Assembly: GCF_900156745.1 (NCBI RefSeq) | Contig: NZ_LT707065.1 | Coordinates: 496,001-560,000, forward strand | Source of the DNA: Achromobacter sp. MFA1 R4 | Lineage (GTDB): Bacteria; Pseudomonadota; Gammaproteobacteria; Burkholderiales; Burkholderiaceae_B | DNA: 64,000 nt | Reading direction: 5' to 3' | Shown: piece after piece, positions 38,580-47,636 of the stretch | Layout: every line of letters begins with the position of its first letter | Position numbering within the stretch: position 1 is the first letter of the stretch | Made by a program: the position numbers and the translations under genes | The notes under the pieces: model-generated | The model's input: the letters and a program-made list of their open reading frames with translations, nothing else | Told to the model about the DNA's origin: nothing | The model's database searches: none

Positions 38580-41500
38580 TTAGGGCAGATCTATCCATGC
38601 TTTTGCGCGGGGGAAGTACAGGGCGGCGCGGGCGCGGCGGCCGTCCAGGGCGGAGACTTGGGTGCAGTAGCGTTGCAGCTGTTCGCCGTGGCGTTGGCGC
38701 ATGCGGGTGGCGAAGGCGTCGGGGGATTCGCCGGGATGGGGGCGGCCGGTTTTGTAGTCGACGATCAGCCAGCCGTCTTCGGTGCTGAGGGCGAGGTCGA
38801 TGACCGAGACCTTGCCTGCGGCGTCGATGAGGGGCCATTCACGGCGGGCGCCGGATTGGGATAGGAGCCACAGGCCGCGCTCGTCGGCGAGCGTGGCTTG
38901 CAGGGTGTCGAGGACGGCTTCGGCGGCTGCGTCTGCCTGGCTGGCGGGGATGCCTGCGCGGGTGAGCTGGCGGCGCATGGCGGGCAGGCGCGGGGCCAGG
39001 GCCTCGGCGGGCCATGCCTGGATGCCGTCCTGGCCGATGCGGGCGAGCCAGGCGTGGGCCAGTGTGCCGATGGCGGCGTCGTAGCCCGCTTCGAGTTGCC
39101 AGGCGGGATGTTCAGCGGCTTCGCCCCAGGCGCCGCGGGCTGCGGTGGCGAAGCCCGCGCTCATGGTGACCTGGGATTGGCGCTGCAGGTGCGCCAGGCC
39201 GGCGCTGTCGATGCGCCGCAGGGGCTCGCCTTGCCATTCGGGGGCATCGTCCTGCGCCTGCGCGGTGTCTTCGTTCAAAGACGGCGGCACGGGCGGCGTC
39301 AGGCAGGGCCAGAGGCGGCCGAGCAGGCTGGCGGCGGGGGGCGTCTTGGCCTGGCCGGTGGCGTCGTCGATCGACACGTGGCCCACCAGATGCAGCCGTT
39401 TGCGCGCGCGCGTGGCGGCCACGTAGAGCAGGCGGTCGATTTCGTAGGAAGCGCGGCGGGCTTCGCGGGCGCCCAGGTAGCGCGAGACCGGGTCGGCTTC
39501 GGTTTCGGCGCGCGGCTTGACGGGACCAAACAGGACGCGGCCGCCGCTTTGTTCAAAGCGCACCAGCGGCGCCTGGTCGCCGCGGGGAGCGCGGTGCAGG
39601 CCGTAGAGGATCACGGTTTCGAACTGCAAGCCCTTGGACTTGTGCATGGTCATGATTTCGACCGCGCCTTCATCCTCGTCGGCGGCGTCCGGCGCGGCGA
39701 AGAGGCGCGCGATCCCGGCGTCCAGCGCGGATACGTCGATGTTGCCGTGCGGCGCCAGGCGCTCGACGAGCTGGAACAGGCTTTCCGCGTCATTGGCGAC
39801 CGACAGTCCCGCATACAGGCCGGGTCCGCCCAAACGGCGCCACAGCGACTCGACCCACGCGGCGAACGGGATCGCGCCTGATGCGTTGCGCTTGTCGAGC
39901 AGGACTGCCGCCACCTGGCGCAGGCGGGCGAATTCGTCGGCGCTGAGCAAAGCCTGGGCCGACGGCGCGTCGGGCTCTGCGGCGGGCGCGTCGAACAGCG
40001 ACCCCTGCGGCGCCGCGGCCGACGCACCTGTCTCCAGGACAGGCTGCGGCGTCATGCGTAGCGCGCGTTCCAGCAGGACCGGCACCGGCGTGACGTGGTC
40101 GTCGCCGAACAGGCGTTGCAGCGATGTCAGCGTCAAGCCGCAATACGGCGCGCGCAGCACGGACAGCCACGCCAGCCGGTCGGCCGGATGCGACAGGGCG
40201 CGCACGAGCTGCACCAGGTCGGCCACCACCGGGCGCAGGGCCAGCGGCACCAGATCCACCGCGCGGCATCGGATGCCTTCCTGTGCCAGTCGGCGGGTCA
40301 GATTGCCCAGGTGGCTGCGCGCGCGCACCAGGATCGCCACCGGATGCTTGGCGCCCTTGTGCTCGATCAGGGCCTGGCGCACCAGGCCCACCGCGATATC
40401 CTCGGCCTGCGCTTCGGCGGGTGCCGCGCCCTCTCGCGACCAGGCCGGATGAAAGCGCACGGCGGGATCGGGCAAGGCCGGATGGAAGGCGGTGGACGGG
40501 CTGTAGGCGATGGCGCCTGCCGCGGCGTCGCTGCGTTGGGGCAGCAGCGACACGAACGACTTGTTCACCCAATCCACGATGCCGGCCTGGGAGCGGAAGT
40601 TGTCCGTCAGGTTCAGGAAGTCGGGCTTGACCTCGCCGACGCCCAGGTCCGCCACCTCCAGGAAGAGGCCCACCTCCGCCTTGCGGAAGCGGTAGATCGA
40701 TTGCATGGGATCGCCCACCAGGAACAGGCTGCGGCCGTCGCCGGACTGCCAGCCCGAGGTCAGCGTGCGCAGCAGGTCGAGCTGCGTCTGGCTGGTGTCC
40801 TGGAACTCGTCGATGAGCAGATGCCGGATCGAGGCGTCCAGCTTGAGCAGCAGTTCGCCAGGATCGTCGGCGCTGCCCAACGCGGCGGCGGCGCGCTGGG
40901 CGATTTCGATGAAGTCGACTTCTCCCTGGTCGGCGAACCGCAGCCGCAATTGCGCCACGGCGAGCGCCAGCGTCATGAGCTGGGCGCCCAGCACTTCCCA
41001 TTGCGCATCCGTGAAATGCGGCGCCGGGATATCGCGCACGGCATGCAGGCGTCTTACCCACGCGGCCTGCGCGTCCGCTCCTTCCAGCCATGCCACGAAC
41101 GGTTCCTTGTGCGCGCACTTGGGCGGAAATCCCAGGTTCTTGGTGACGGTCTTGCGCAAAGACCCCGTGCTGGTCAGCAGCAGATGCGCGACCGCGCGCC
41201 ACGCGTCCAGCAGTTCGGCGTCGGGCTGCAGGTCTTCGGTCCAGTCCAGCAACGCCGCAAGCTTGTTGTCCCCCTCGCCGTCCTGCAGGTGGGCGGCGGC
41301 CAGGCGCGCCGGGCCGCAAAGCGCCTCGGACCAGCCGTAGGGCATGGCCGCGCACAGCGCGTCGAGGTCTTCGCCGATGGCTTCGGCCAGCGTGGCCTCC
41401 AGGGCCTCGCGATCGGAGCCGTGCCGCAGCAGCGGCAGCCACTGGTCGCGCTGCCCCAGCATGTCGGCGATCGCGTCTTTTGCCGCCTGCACGTCGACAT

Positions 41501-42050
41501 CCAGGTGCCTGAGCAGGACGCGCACGGCCTCGTATTCATCGGCCAGATCCAGCGTGGCGCGGGCGGCGGCCTCGTAGTGGGTACGCGCGTCGTCGGTGAT
41601 GTCGGGCATGCCGCCCAGTTCGGACAGCCACGGCATGCTGCGCACCAACCCCGCGCAGAACGAGTCGATGGTGCGGATGGCCAGGCGCGCGGGATGCTCG
41701 AGCAGATGCCAGCCCAATTCGGCGTTGCGCGCCAGCGCCGCGCGGGCCAGGTCCCAGCTCCGGCGTTCGTGCGCGGCCTCGGGCGGTGCGTCCAGCCCGC
41801 GCCGCAACTTGCTGAGCACGCGCGCGTGCATCTCGGACGCCGCCTTGCGCGTGAACGTGATGGCGACGATTTCCTCGGGACGGTTGACGGTGGCGAGTAG
41901 CGCCAGGATGCGATCGGTCAGCAGCTCGGTCTTGCCCGACCCCGCGGGGGCCTGGACCAGGAAGGAGCGCGTCGGGTCCAGCGCCGCCGCACGCGCGGCA
42001 TGATCCTGAGGCTCTCGGTCGGCCTGCTGCGGGCGAACTATTTCGGCCAT
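38580..42050 (-). CDS. UvrD-family helicase-nuclease (AddA-like)
   Basis: The large subunit of a probable double-strand-break resection enzyme, 1156 residues. Superfamily-1 helicase motifs are clear: Walker A APAGSGKTELL near residue 34, VAITFTRKAASEM, and LVGDPMQSIYRFRKAE. The C-terminus is a RecB-type nuclease, with Asp in SVIDLAL and the motif IVDYKTG followed by Gln-Tyr (LQRYC). It starts 3 bp after the AddB-like gene, so the two are cotranscribed and probably form a complex like AddAB. Confidence 0.88.
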   Translation of the reverse strand: MAEIVRPQQADREPQDHAARAAALDPTRSFLVQAPAGSGKTELLTDRILALLATVNRPEEIVAITFTRKAASEMHARVLSKLRRGLDAPPEAAHERRSWDLARAALARNAELGWHLLEHPARLAIRTIDSFCAGLVRSMPWLSELGGMPDITDDARTHYEAAARATLDLADEYEAVRVLLRHLDVDVQAAKDAIADMLGQRDQWLPLLRHGSDREALEATLAEAIGEDLDALCAAMPYGWSEALCGPARLAAAHLQDGEGDNKLAALLDWTEDLQPDAELLDAWRAVAHLLLTSTGSLRKTVTKNLGFPPKCAHKEPFVAWLEGADAQAAWVRRLHAVRDIPAPHFTDAQWEVLGAQLMTLALAVAQLRLRFADQGEVDFIEIAQRAAAALGSADDPGELLLKLDASIRHLLIDEFQDTSQTQLDLLRTLTSGWQSGDGRSLFLVGDPMQSIYRFRKAEVGLFLEVADLGVGEVKPDFLNLTDNFRSQAGIVDWVNKSFVSLLPQRSDAAAGAIAYSPSTAFHPALPDPAVRFHPAWSREGAAPAEAQAEDIAVGLVRQALIEHKGAKHPVAILVRARSHLGNLTRRLAQEGIRCRAVDLVPLALRPVVADLVQLVRALSHPADRLAWLSVLRAPYCGLTLTSLQRLFGDDHVTPVPVLLERALRMTPQPVLETGASAAAPQGSLFDAPAAEPDAPSAQALLSADEFARLRQVAAVLLDKRNASGAIPFAAWVESLWRRLGGPGLYAGLSVANDAESLFQLVERLAPHGNIDVSALDAGIARLFAAPDAADEDEGAVEIMTMHKSKGLQFETVILYGLHRAPRGDQAPLVRFEQSGGRVLFGPVKPRAETEADPVSRYLGAREARRASYEIDRLLYVAATRARKRLHLVGHVSIDDATGQAKTPPAASLLGRLWPCLTPPVPPSLNEDTAQAQDDAPEWQGEPLRRIDSAGLAHLQRQSQVTMSAGFATAARGAWGEAAEHPAWQLEAGYDAAIGTLAHAWLARIGQDGIQAWPAEALAPRLPAMRRQLTRAGIPASQADAAAEAVLDTLQATLADERGLWLLSQSGARREWPLIDAAGKVSVIDLALSTEDGWLIVDYKTGRPHPGESPDAFATRMRQRHGEQLQRYCTQVSALDGRRARAALYFPRAKAWIDLP

Positions 42051-42053
42051 GGC

Positions 42054-44717
42054 TTATGCGTCCTCGTCGTCAAGATGCAAACGCAGGAACGGCAATGCAT
42101 CGCAGTATTTCAGGTCGTCACGCCGGTAGGCCATGTTGGCCGCATACCCCGCGACATATTCATCGGCCAGCCCCTCGATCGCGGCGCGCCAGCGCTGGCG
42201 GATCTCGGGCCATGTCAGGCCGTCGAAGTATTTGCTTTCACTGGCCAGCGTGACGCCCGGAATGCCCAGGTCTTCGTCGGCCAGCCCCTGCGCGGCGACC
42301 TGGCGTGCGTGGATCTGCGCCAGCACCAGGCCCGCCGCTTCGCCGCCCGCGGCATCGGCCAGCACGGACGCGTAGAACGGCAACTGCACATTTACGGGAC
42401 GGTTGCGCGACCAGTCCGGCTCCGGCTTGGCCGCGGCCACGCCGGTCTTGTAGTCGACGATGACGTTGCGGCCGTCGGGCAGGGTGTCGATGCGGTCCAG
42501 CCGCAGCTTCAGGTTGAGCGCGCCGCGCTGCCACTGGTGATTCTTTTCGACCTGCGCCACGGCGAACGGCAGGCGCTGCGCCTCGAGGTCCAGCCAGGAC
42601 GCCAGCACGCCCTGCGCGCGCTGGCATTCCAGGGCCCGCAGCGCAGGCGCGTACTCCTTGAGTTCTTCATCGGCAGCCTGCGCCACGGCCTGTTCCAGCA
42701 GCGCGGGCAACCGGCCGCAGGCAAGCTGTTCATGCAGCGATTCCTGGTCGGGCATCATGCCCCACACGATTTCCAGCGCCTTGTGCAGGAATTGGCCCCG
42801 CACGTTCACGGTGGCCGCATCGGCATAGGGGGCGAGTTCGCGGCCGCCCAGGCGGTGGCGCACAAAGGCCCACAGCGGATTGCGCGCCTGCGTGTCCAGC
42901 ACGTCCAGACCGCCGCCGCCGCGGCTTCCGGCAGCCAGGGGCGGACCTTGCGCGTCGTCCAGCGATTCCTGAGGCAAGGCCGGCTGTGCCGGGGCCTGGG
43001 CGGGCGCCCAGTCGGTCAGGTCCAGGGCTGCGATCAGGGGCGACGGGCGCAACTCCCGCTCGCCGTCCATGTGCGCGTGGCTGACGATGATCTGCGGCGC
43101 GCAGCGGCACAGCGCCGCGTACATGCCTTCGGCCCATTCGCGCTCGCGCTCGGGCGTGGCGCGCGGCGCCCTGGCCTGGCGCAGCACAGCCAGCGGCAAT
43201 AGCGGATTGGGCTTGGGCGAGGCAGGCAGCACGTCGTCGGTCAGCCCGAGCAGCCAGAGGCCGTCCCAGGCGCCTCCCTCCGCTTCCAGCAAGCCCAGCA
43301 CGTCCAGCCGCGCCAGCGGATCGCGCTGCGGCTGGAACGACGAGGAACGCGCCACGCTTTCCAGCAGGTTCACCGCCGCCACGCCGCCCAGGCGGCCAGC
43401 GGCCGGCGCCAGCGCCGAAAAACTTCCCAGCGCATCGCCCAGGGCCCCCATGACCTGATAGCCCACGCTATCGAGCGCCGCTTCGCCGGGAAAGCCCAGG
43501 GCGGTCAACGCGGCTTTCATGCGCAGCATCCAGACGTCGCACGTGGCCTGGCGGCCGCCCCGCGTCCAGATTTCCATCGCCTGGTCCCACGCCTGCGCCA
43601 GTGCGGGAAGGTCTGCCAGCAGCCTGCGCCATTCCTGCTGCCCGACATGCAATTGGCCCTGGCGACGCCAACGTGCGTCAAGCGACGCGATGCGCGCGCG
43701 ATCGCGCACGTCGCCGGCGCAGTGGCCCGCGAGCAGCGCGGCGCCCAGCACGTCGACGCCGCAGCCCTTGCCGGGCGCGCATTCGGCCAGCGCGCGCAGC
43801 CAGGCCAGCGCGGCACGCGCCATGGGCCATTCGTCGAGCGGTCGGCCAACCGCGACGTTGAAGGCAAAGGCAGGCGCGCCATCGCGGCCGGCCAACGCCT
43901 GCCCCAGCACCCGCCGCGCAAACGGCGATTCCGCTTCCAGTTGCGGCGAGACGATGGCATAGCGGCCGGTGGGATTGGACTTCAATTGCCGGGCCGCCCA
44001 GTCGGCGGCGGCGCGCCATTCGGCCCCCTGGTCGGCGGCCTCGAATCGCCGGGGCAAGGCCTGCACGCGCAGGGCGTCACGCCATTGCGCGACATCCGTG
44101 CCCTGTGCCTGGAAGGCGTGCAGCAGACGTTCGAAACGCGGCGAGATGTCCGTGAATCCGGCAAGCACCAATTGCGCGGGGGTGGCCAAGCGGCCTTCCT
44201 CGAGCGCGCGCAACACGCGTGCGTAGCCCTGGTTGGCGTCCTCGGCGTCGATACCCGCAAGCGTGCGGCGATAGCGTTCGCGCCACCGCGCGAATCCGCG
44301 GTATTCGTCGGTGTCGGCGCCGGACGGCACCTGCAGGGCCCATTCGTCCATCAACAGATCGGCGTCCATGGACAGCCGCGCGGCCTGGCTGGCGTCCAGC
44401 AGGACGCGTTCGGCTTCTTCGAGGCGGATCGCTTCCGTCCAGACGAGCTGCGTGGCGAAACTGTCCAGCCGGTAAGCCGGCACGCCTTCGTCGGCCTCGA
44501 ATGCGAGTTCGTTGGCGGACTCGGCCAGCCAGGCGGACAGCGGCAGGATGCGCGGCAGTTCGCTGACCTGGCGCTCCTGCCGCAGCAGCCCGGCCAGTTC
44601 AAGCGTGAGCCGGCGCGACAGGCGGTTGTTCACCGTCAGCACGAGCGTGCCGGCGGCGGGCAGGCTGGCGATCTCGGGCAGCGAAAGATCGGAATAGGAA
44701 GGCGATGCGTCCTGCAT
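42054..44717 (-). CDS. AddB-like DNA repair nuclease subunit
   Basis: The protein is 887 residues from the ATG at 44717 (a GTG two codons upstream is possible). The N-terminal ~600 residues resemble the inactivated helicase part of AddB. The C-terminal nuclease has GQFLHKALE and NVIVDYKTG with later Gln (VQLPFYA). The end LKYCDALPFLRLHL recalls the AddB C-terminus, but only one of the four iron-sulfur cysteines is visible, so the cluster seems lost. This fits the 'probable DNA repair protein' relatives of AddB. It is paired with the AddA-like gene. Confidence 0.8.
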   Translation of the reverse strand: MQDASPSYSDLSLPEIASLPAAGTLVLTVNNRLSRRLTLELAGLLRQERQVSELPRILPLSAWLAESANELAFEADEGVPAYRLDSFATQLVWTEAIRLEEAERVLLDASQAARLSMDADLLMDEWALQVPSGADTDEYRGFARWRERYRRTLAGIDAEDANQGYARVLRALEEGRLATPAQLVLAGFTDISPRFERLLHAFQAQGTDVAQWRDALRVQALPRRFEAADQGAEWRAAADWAARQLKSNPTGRYAIVSPQLEAESPFARRVLGQALAGRDGAPAFAFNVAVGRPLDEWPMARAALAWLRALAECAPGKGCGVDVLGAALLAGHCAGDVRDRARIASLDARWRRQGQLHVGQQEWRRLLADLPALAQAWDQAMEIWTRGGRQATCDVWMLRMKAALTALGFPGEAALDSVGYQVMGALGDALGSFSALAPAAGRLGGVAAVNLLESVARSSSFQPQRDPLARLDVLGLLEAEGGAWDGLWLLGLTDDVLPASPKPNPLLPLAVLRQARAPRATPEREREWAEGMYAALCRCAPQIIVSHAHMDGERELRPSPLIAALDLTDWAPAQAPAQPALPQESLDDAQGPPLAAGSRGGGGLDVLDTQARNPLWAFVRHRLGGRELAPYADAATVNVRGQFLHKALEIVWGMMPDQESLHEQLACGRLPALLEQAVAQAADEELKEYAPALRALECQRAQGVLASWLDLEAQRLPFAVAQVEKNHQWQRGALNLKLRLDRIDTLPDGRNVIVDYKTGVAAAKPEPDWSRNRPVNVQLPFYASVLADAAGGEAAGLVLAQIHARQVAAQGLADEDLGIPGVTLASESKYFDGLTWPEIRQRWRAAIEGLADEYVAGYAANMAYRRDDLKYCDALPFLRLHLDDEDA

Positions 44718-44754
44718 GGGCACCCACGGGGGCAGCGGTCGGCTGCGCGAATTT

Positions 44755-44785
44755 AGGGATAAAAAAGGCGGAGAAAATCTCCGCC
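44755..44785 (-). terminator. Terminator of the secreted-protein gene
   Basis: Stem GGCGGAGA/TCTCCGCC (44767-44785, 3-nt loop) is followed on the minus strand by TTTTTTATCCC. It lies 43 bp past the gene at 44829. Confidence 0.85.
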
Positions 44786-44828
44786 GTAGGATACCGCGAG
44801 CCGGACCGCGAATGCGGTGCGTGCGCGC

Positions 44829-45314
44829 CTATTTGCCACTCAGGGCAAAAGGCGCAATGACATACTTCTGGCCGTGCCGCTCGCAGTCGTCAACCAACTG
44901 ATGCCAGGCCCGAACACGGGTCACCCGCGCTCCGCCCAGGCCGGGATCCTCGCCGTCGGCGGGGATATCGGCCAAACGCACGCCATCGGTAGTATCCATC
45001 AGACTGGCCTCTCGAATTTCCCGGTCCAGGCTGCCGTCCCACTGAACCAGGCTGCCCTCTTCCAGCCAATACAGCCACACCTGCGTATTGCCGTCCCGCC
45101 ACTTATATCCGACGAGACAAAAATGGTTGGTGCCATCCTGCTTCTTGAAGTACGCCACCCGGTTCTTGATCGCCCTCTCGGGCTGGTGGTAATACGGGTT
45201 TGCCGACACCAGAAAGCGCTCGTCCGGAGGCGTGCGGAACGGCTCGTCAGGGAAGCCGTTCGCACGAGCAAACATAGGAAACGCAAGAAAGAGAACCGCG
45301 AGCCATGCCTTCAT
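44829..45314 (-). CDS. Secreted protein of unknown function
   Basis: The protein is 161 residues from the ATG at 45314, chosen because it begins a clean signal peptide (MKAWLAVLFLAFPMFARANG). The mature part is rich in Trp, Tyr and charged residues (YKWRDGNTQVWLYWLEEGS) and has two or three cysteines (HFCLVGY; VDDCERHGQ) that could form a disulfide. I recognise no family. The frame stays open about 290 bp upstream of the start, discussed as a finding. Base composition here is less GC-rich than in the neighbours. A strong terminator follows. Confidence 0.65.
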   Translation of the reverse strand: MKAWLAVLFLAFPMFARANGFPDEPFRTPPDERFLVSANPYYHQPERAIKNRVAYFKKQDGTNHFCLVGYKWRDGNTQVWLYWLEEGSLVQWDGSLDREIREASLMDTTDGVRLADIPADGEDPGLGGARVTRVRAWHQLVDDCERHGQKYVIAPFALSGK

Positions 45315-45510
45315 GCGAGTCGCCTTCTTGATTTTCAAAACGTCGACTCGAGAGAAGGCTTCCGCCCGACCCAGGATCATGACCGCATCCGTCATTGTGG
45401 TTACCACCAGGCTGGCAACCTCGCTGGGCTTATTCGAAACATAAGCCTCCGCTTTCCCCTGTTTACTTGCGAGACTTGCACCGCGATATAGGGCGCGTCT
45501 GAAATCCCGG

Positions 45511-45669
45511 TTAAAAGCCGCAGAGCGCGGCCAGGTTTTCCCAGTGAATCTGCATCTCAGGCGTCGTATAGCCCCAGAATGCCAGGCCCAGCACCGCCGC
45601 CAGCGCAACCACGCCGAAGGCGCGCCAGCCCTTGCGGCGAGGAGCTTCAGGATGCGGGCGGTGGGTCAT
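45511..45669 (-). CDS. Small single-pass membrane protein (52 residues)
   Basis: It begins MTHRPHPEAPRRKGWRAFG, a basic cytoplasmic start, followed by one hydrophobic segment (VVALAAVLGLAFWGY) and a short tail. GGAG lies 7 bp before the ATG. It starts 23 bp after the MFS transporter gene on the same strand and may be an accessory subunit or small regulator of it. No family is recognised. Confidence 0.55.
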   Translation of the reverse strand: MTHRPHPEAPRRKGWRAFGVVALAAVLGLAFWGYTTPEMQIHWENLAALCGF

Positions 45670-45692
45670 GGCGGGGCTCCGGTTTGCCGTGA

Positions 45693-46898
45693 TCAAGCCG
45701 TGGCCGGTTGCGCCGGCGTCACCGGTTGTTCGCGCACGGGCAGGCACAACAGTGCGGCGATGACGGCGAGCGCCACGCCCAGCCACCAGACCAGATCGTA
45801 GCTGCCGGTCTTGGCGTAGGCATAGCCGCCCAGCCATACGCCGATGAAACTGCCGAGCTGGTGGCCCAGGAACACGATGCCGGACAGCGTGGCCGCATAG
45901 CGCAGGCCGTAGATCTGGCCGATCAACCCCTGCGTCAACGGCACCGTGCCCAGCCAGAACAATCCCATCCACGCTGCAAAGGCGTACAGCACCCAGGGCG
46001 ACAGCGGCATCCAGAGCAGCAGCAGGATGCCGAACGCGCGCATGAAGTACACCACCGCCAACAGGCGCTTCTTGCTGTACTTGCCGCCCAGCTTGCCCGC
46101 GTAGAAGGAACCCAGCACGTTGAAGAGGCCGATGAGCGCGATGGCCGTGGCGCCCTGCCCTGCCGTCAGCCCACCGTCGGTCACATAGGCCGGCAGGTGC
46201 AAGGTGATGAACGCGGTATGAAAGCCGCAGACGAAATAGCTCCAGAACAGGAAGTGGAACGAAGGATGGCGCACGGCCTGCTTGATCGCGGTCGAGAGCG
46301 ACTGCTGCGGGCCCGCATGGACCTGCGGCCGGCCGCGCAGGTAATACGCCAGCGGCGCGGCGCAGGCCACGAACATCGACAGCACCCACAGCGCGCCCGT
46401 CCAGTCCAGGCCGCTGATCAGCAACTGGCCCGTTGGCACGACGGCAAACTGGCCCAGCGAGCCGCCCGCGCTGGCGATGCCCATCGCCGTGCTGCGGTAG
46501 GCCGGCGGCACGGAACGCGCGACGACGGGCAGGATCACGGGGAAGGTGGTGCCCGCCTGTCCCAACCCGACCAGCACGCCCGCGGTCAGGTACAGCGTGG
46601 CTTCGTCGGTAGCGAAGCGCGTGCCGATCAGTCCCAGCATGTACAGCAGCGCGCCCAGCGCAATGGTGCGGCCCGAACCGTAGCGATCGGCCAGCATGCC
46701 CATGAAAATGCAGGCCAGCCCCCACACCAGGTTCTGCAGGGCAAACGCCATGGAAAACACTTCGCGGCTCCAGCCATGCGCCAGGCCCATGGGCTGCATG
46801 AACAGGCCGAAAGTGGCGCGCACGCCCATGGCAAGCAGCACGACCAGGGTGCCCAAGGCAATGGTGCGTGCGGAAATCGTATCGGTTTGGCTAGACAT
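45693..46898 (-). CDS. Major facilitator superfamily transporter
   Basis: The protein is 401 residues with 12 predicted membrane helices. The MFS loop-2/3 motif appears as GMLADRYGSGRTIALG. Start at 46898 (MSSQTDTISARTIALG); an upstream in-frame extension is Arg-rich and unlikely. The general look (VRATFGLFMQPMG, HGWSREVFSMAFA) is that of the oxalate/monocarboxylate-like MFS group, but the substrate is unknown. The small membrane protein at 45511 follows. Confidence 0.88.
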   Translation of the reverse strand: MSSQTDTISARTIALGTLVVLLAMGVRATFGLFMQPMGLAHGWSREVFSMAFALQNLVWGLACIFMGMLADRYGSGRTIALGALLYMLGLIGTRFATDEATLYLTAGVLVGLGQAGTTFPVILPVVARSVPPAYRSTAMGIASAGGSLGQFAVVPTGQLLISGLDWTGALWVLSMFVACAAPLAYYLRGRPQVHAGPQQSLSTAIKQAVRHPSFHFLFWSYFVCGFHTAFITLHLPAYVTDGGLTAGQGATAIALIGLFNVLGSFYAGKLGGKYSKKRLLAVVYFMRAFGILLLLWMPLSPWVLYAFAAWMGLFWLGTVPLTQGLIGQIYGLRYAATLSGIVFLGHQLGSFIGVWLGGYAYAKTGSYDLVWWLGVALAVIAALLCLPVREQPVTPAQPATA

Positions 46899-47251
46899 GA
46901 AACCCGTGTCTGGTTGTTTTTGGGGGTTGCGTCCCCTCCTCGGGACGGCCCGGCGCGACGGCGGACGCAACCATCATATACAAAGTCGTCGCGCGGACCG
47001 GCGAATAACCCGGTTGGCGCAACGCCCTTCGCGCCTCCCGCCCCAAATCGGACCAAACGCTGCACCGTCGGATTTGGGGCTTGCACCGGCTGCTGATAGA
47101 CTTGCGTCCTGCTTCGAAGCCCGCGACCGCAGTGCTACACTTTTCGCTCCCGCGATTCGCAGCAATATCAAGGCCTTATGCGCGGACGCGCCCTGTCGGG
47201 GCGCGCCGTTGCCCGCCAAGTGCGGCGGGCTCGCCTTGCACATCACTCCAG
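46899..47251. other. Intergenic region before tRNA-Arg
   Basis: No gene is supported in these 353 bp. It must hold the divergent promoters of the MFS gene and the tRNA; I could not identify either with confidence. Two GC-rich hairpins lie near 47180-47230 (one GCCCGCC with GGCGGGC), without T-tracts. Confidence 0.5.
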
Positions 47252-47326
47252 CTCGCCGTAGTTAAATGGATATAACCGGCCCCTCCTAAGGGTCAATTGG
47301 TGGTTCGATTCCACCCGGCGAGGCCA
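47252..47326 (+). tRNA. tRNA-Arg (anticodon CCU)
   Basis: A full cloverleaf of 75 nt including encoded CCA. Acceptor stem CTCGCCG with CGGCGAG (7 bp). D-stem GTTA with TAAC. Anticodon stem GGCCC with GGGTC around loop CTCCTAA (anticodon CCT at 47285-47287). T-stem GGTGG with CCACC around TTCGATT. Discriminator base G at 47323. It reads the rare arginine codon AGG. This tRNA is often an island integration site, but no integrase lies next to it. Confidence 0.95.
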
Positions 47327-47636
47327 GTCCGGCCTCGGCCTGCGCGCCGTTCTCCCCCCGCAAGTTCCGCTCGTTCAGCCAGATGAGGGTTAATCCGGGC
47401 TACGCTCTTGCGCGCCGCACGGTTAGCGTTGCGACTTCCGATATGTGACTAATTGCTGCCACGGTCGGTCCCCAAGGACATTTTTTTGGGTAACCGTCGT
47501 AAATCGCCTTGCGCGACTCTTGAAATTACTGTTTAAATTCGACGCGTAAGCCCATAATTCATCTGGACTTTTCCTGATCCGACGAAACCGCCGGCTTAAG
47601 AAATATTTGTTCACAGACCGACAAGCCTGCTCAACC
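47327..47636. other. Intergenic region after tRNA-Arg
   Basis: No gene is supported in these 310 bp. The part from about 47430 on is AT-richer. It contains GTCC-CCAA-GGAC followed by ATTTTTTT at 47468-47487, a minimal terminator-like hairpin that may end the tRNA transcript. The promoter of the DD-endopeptidase gene is expected further right. Confidence 0.45.

Noticed and set aside
47252-47326. tRNA-Arg(CCU) as the edge of an integrated island
   Set aside because: No integrase, direct repeat of the tRNA 3' end or phage genes were seen nearby; flanking genes look like core chromosome.
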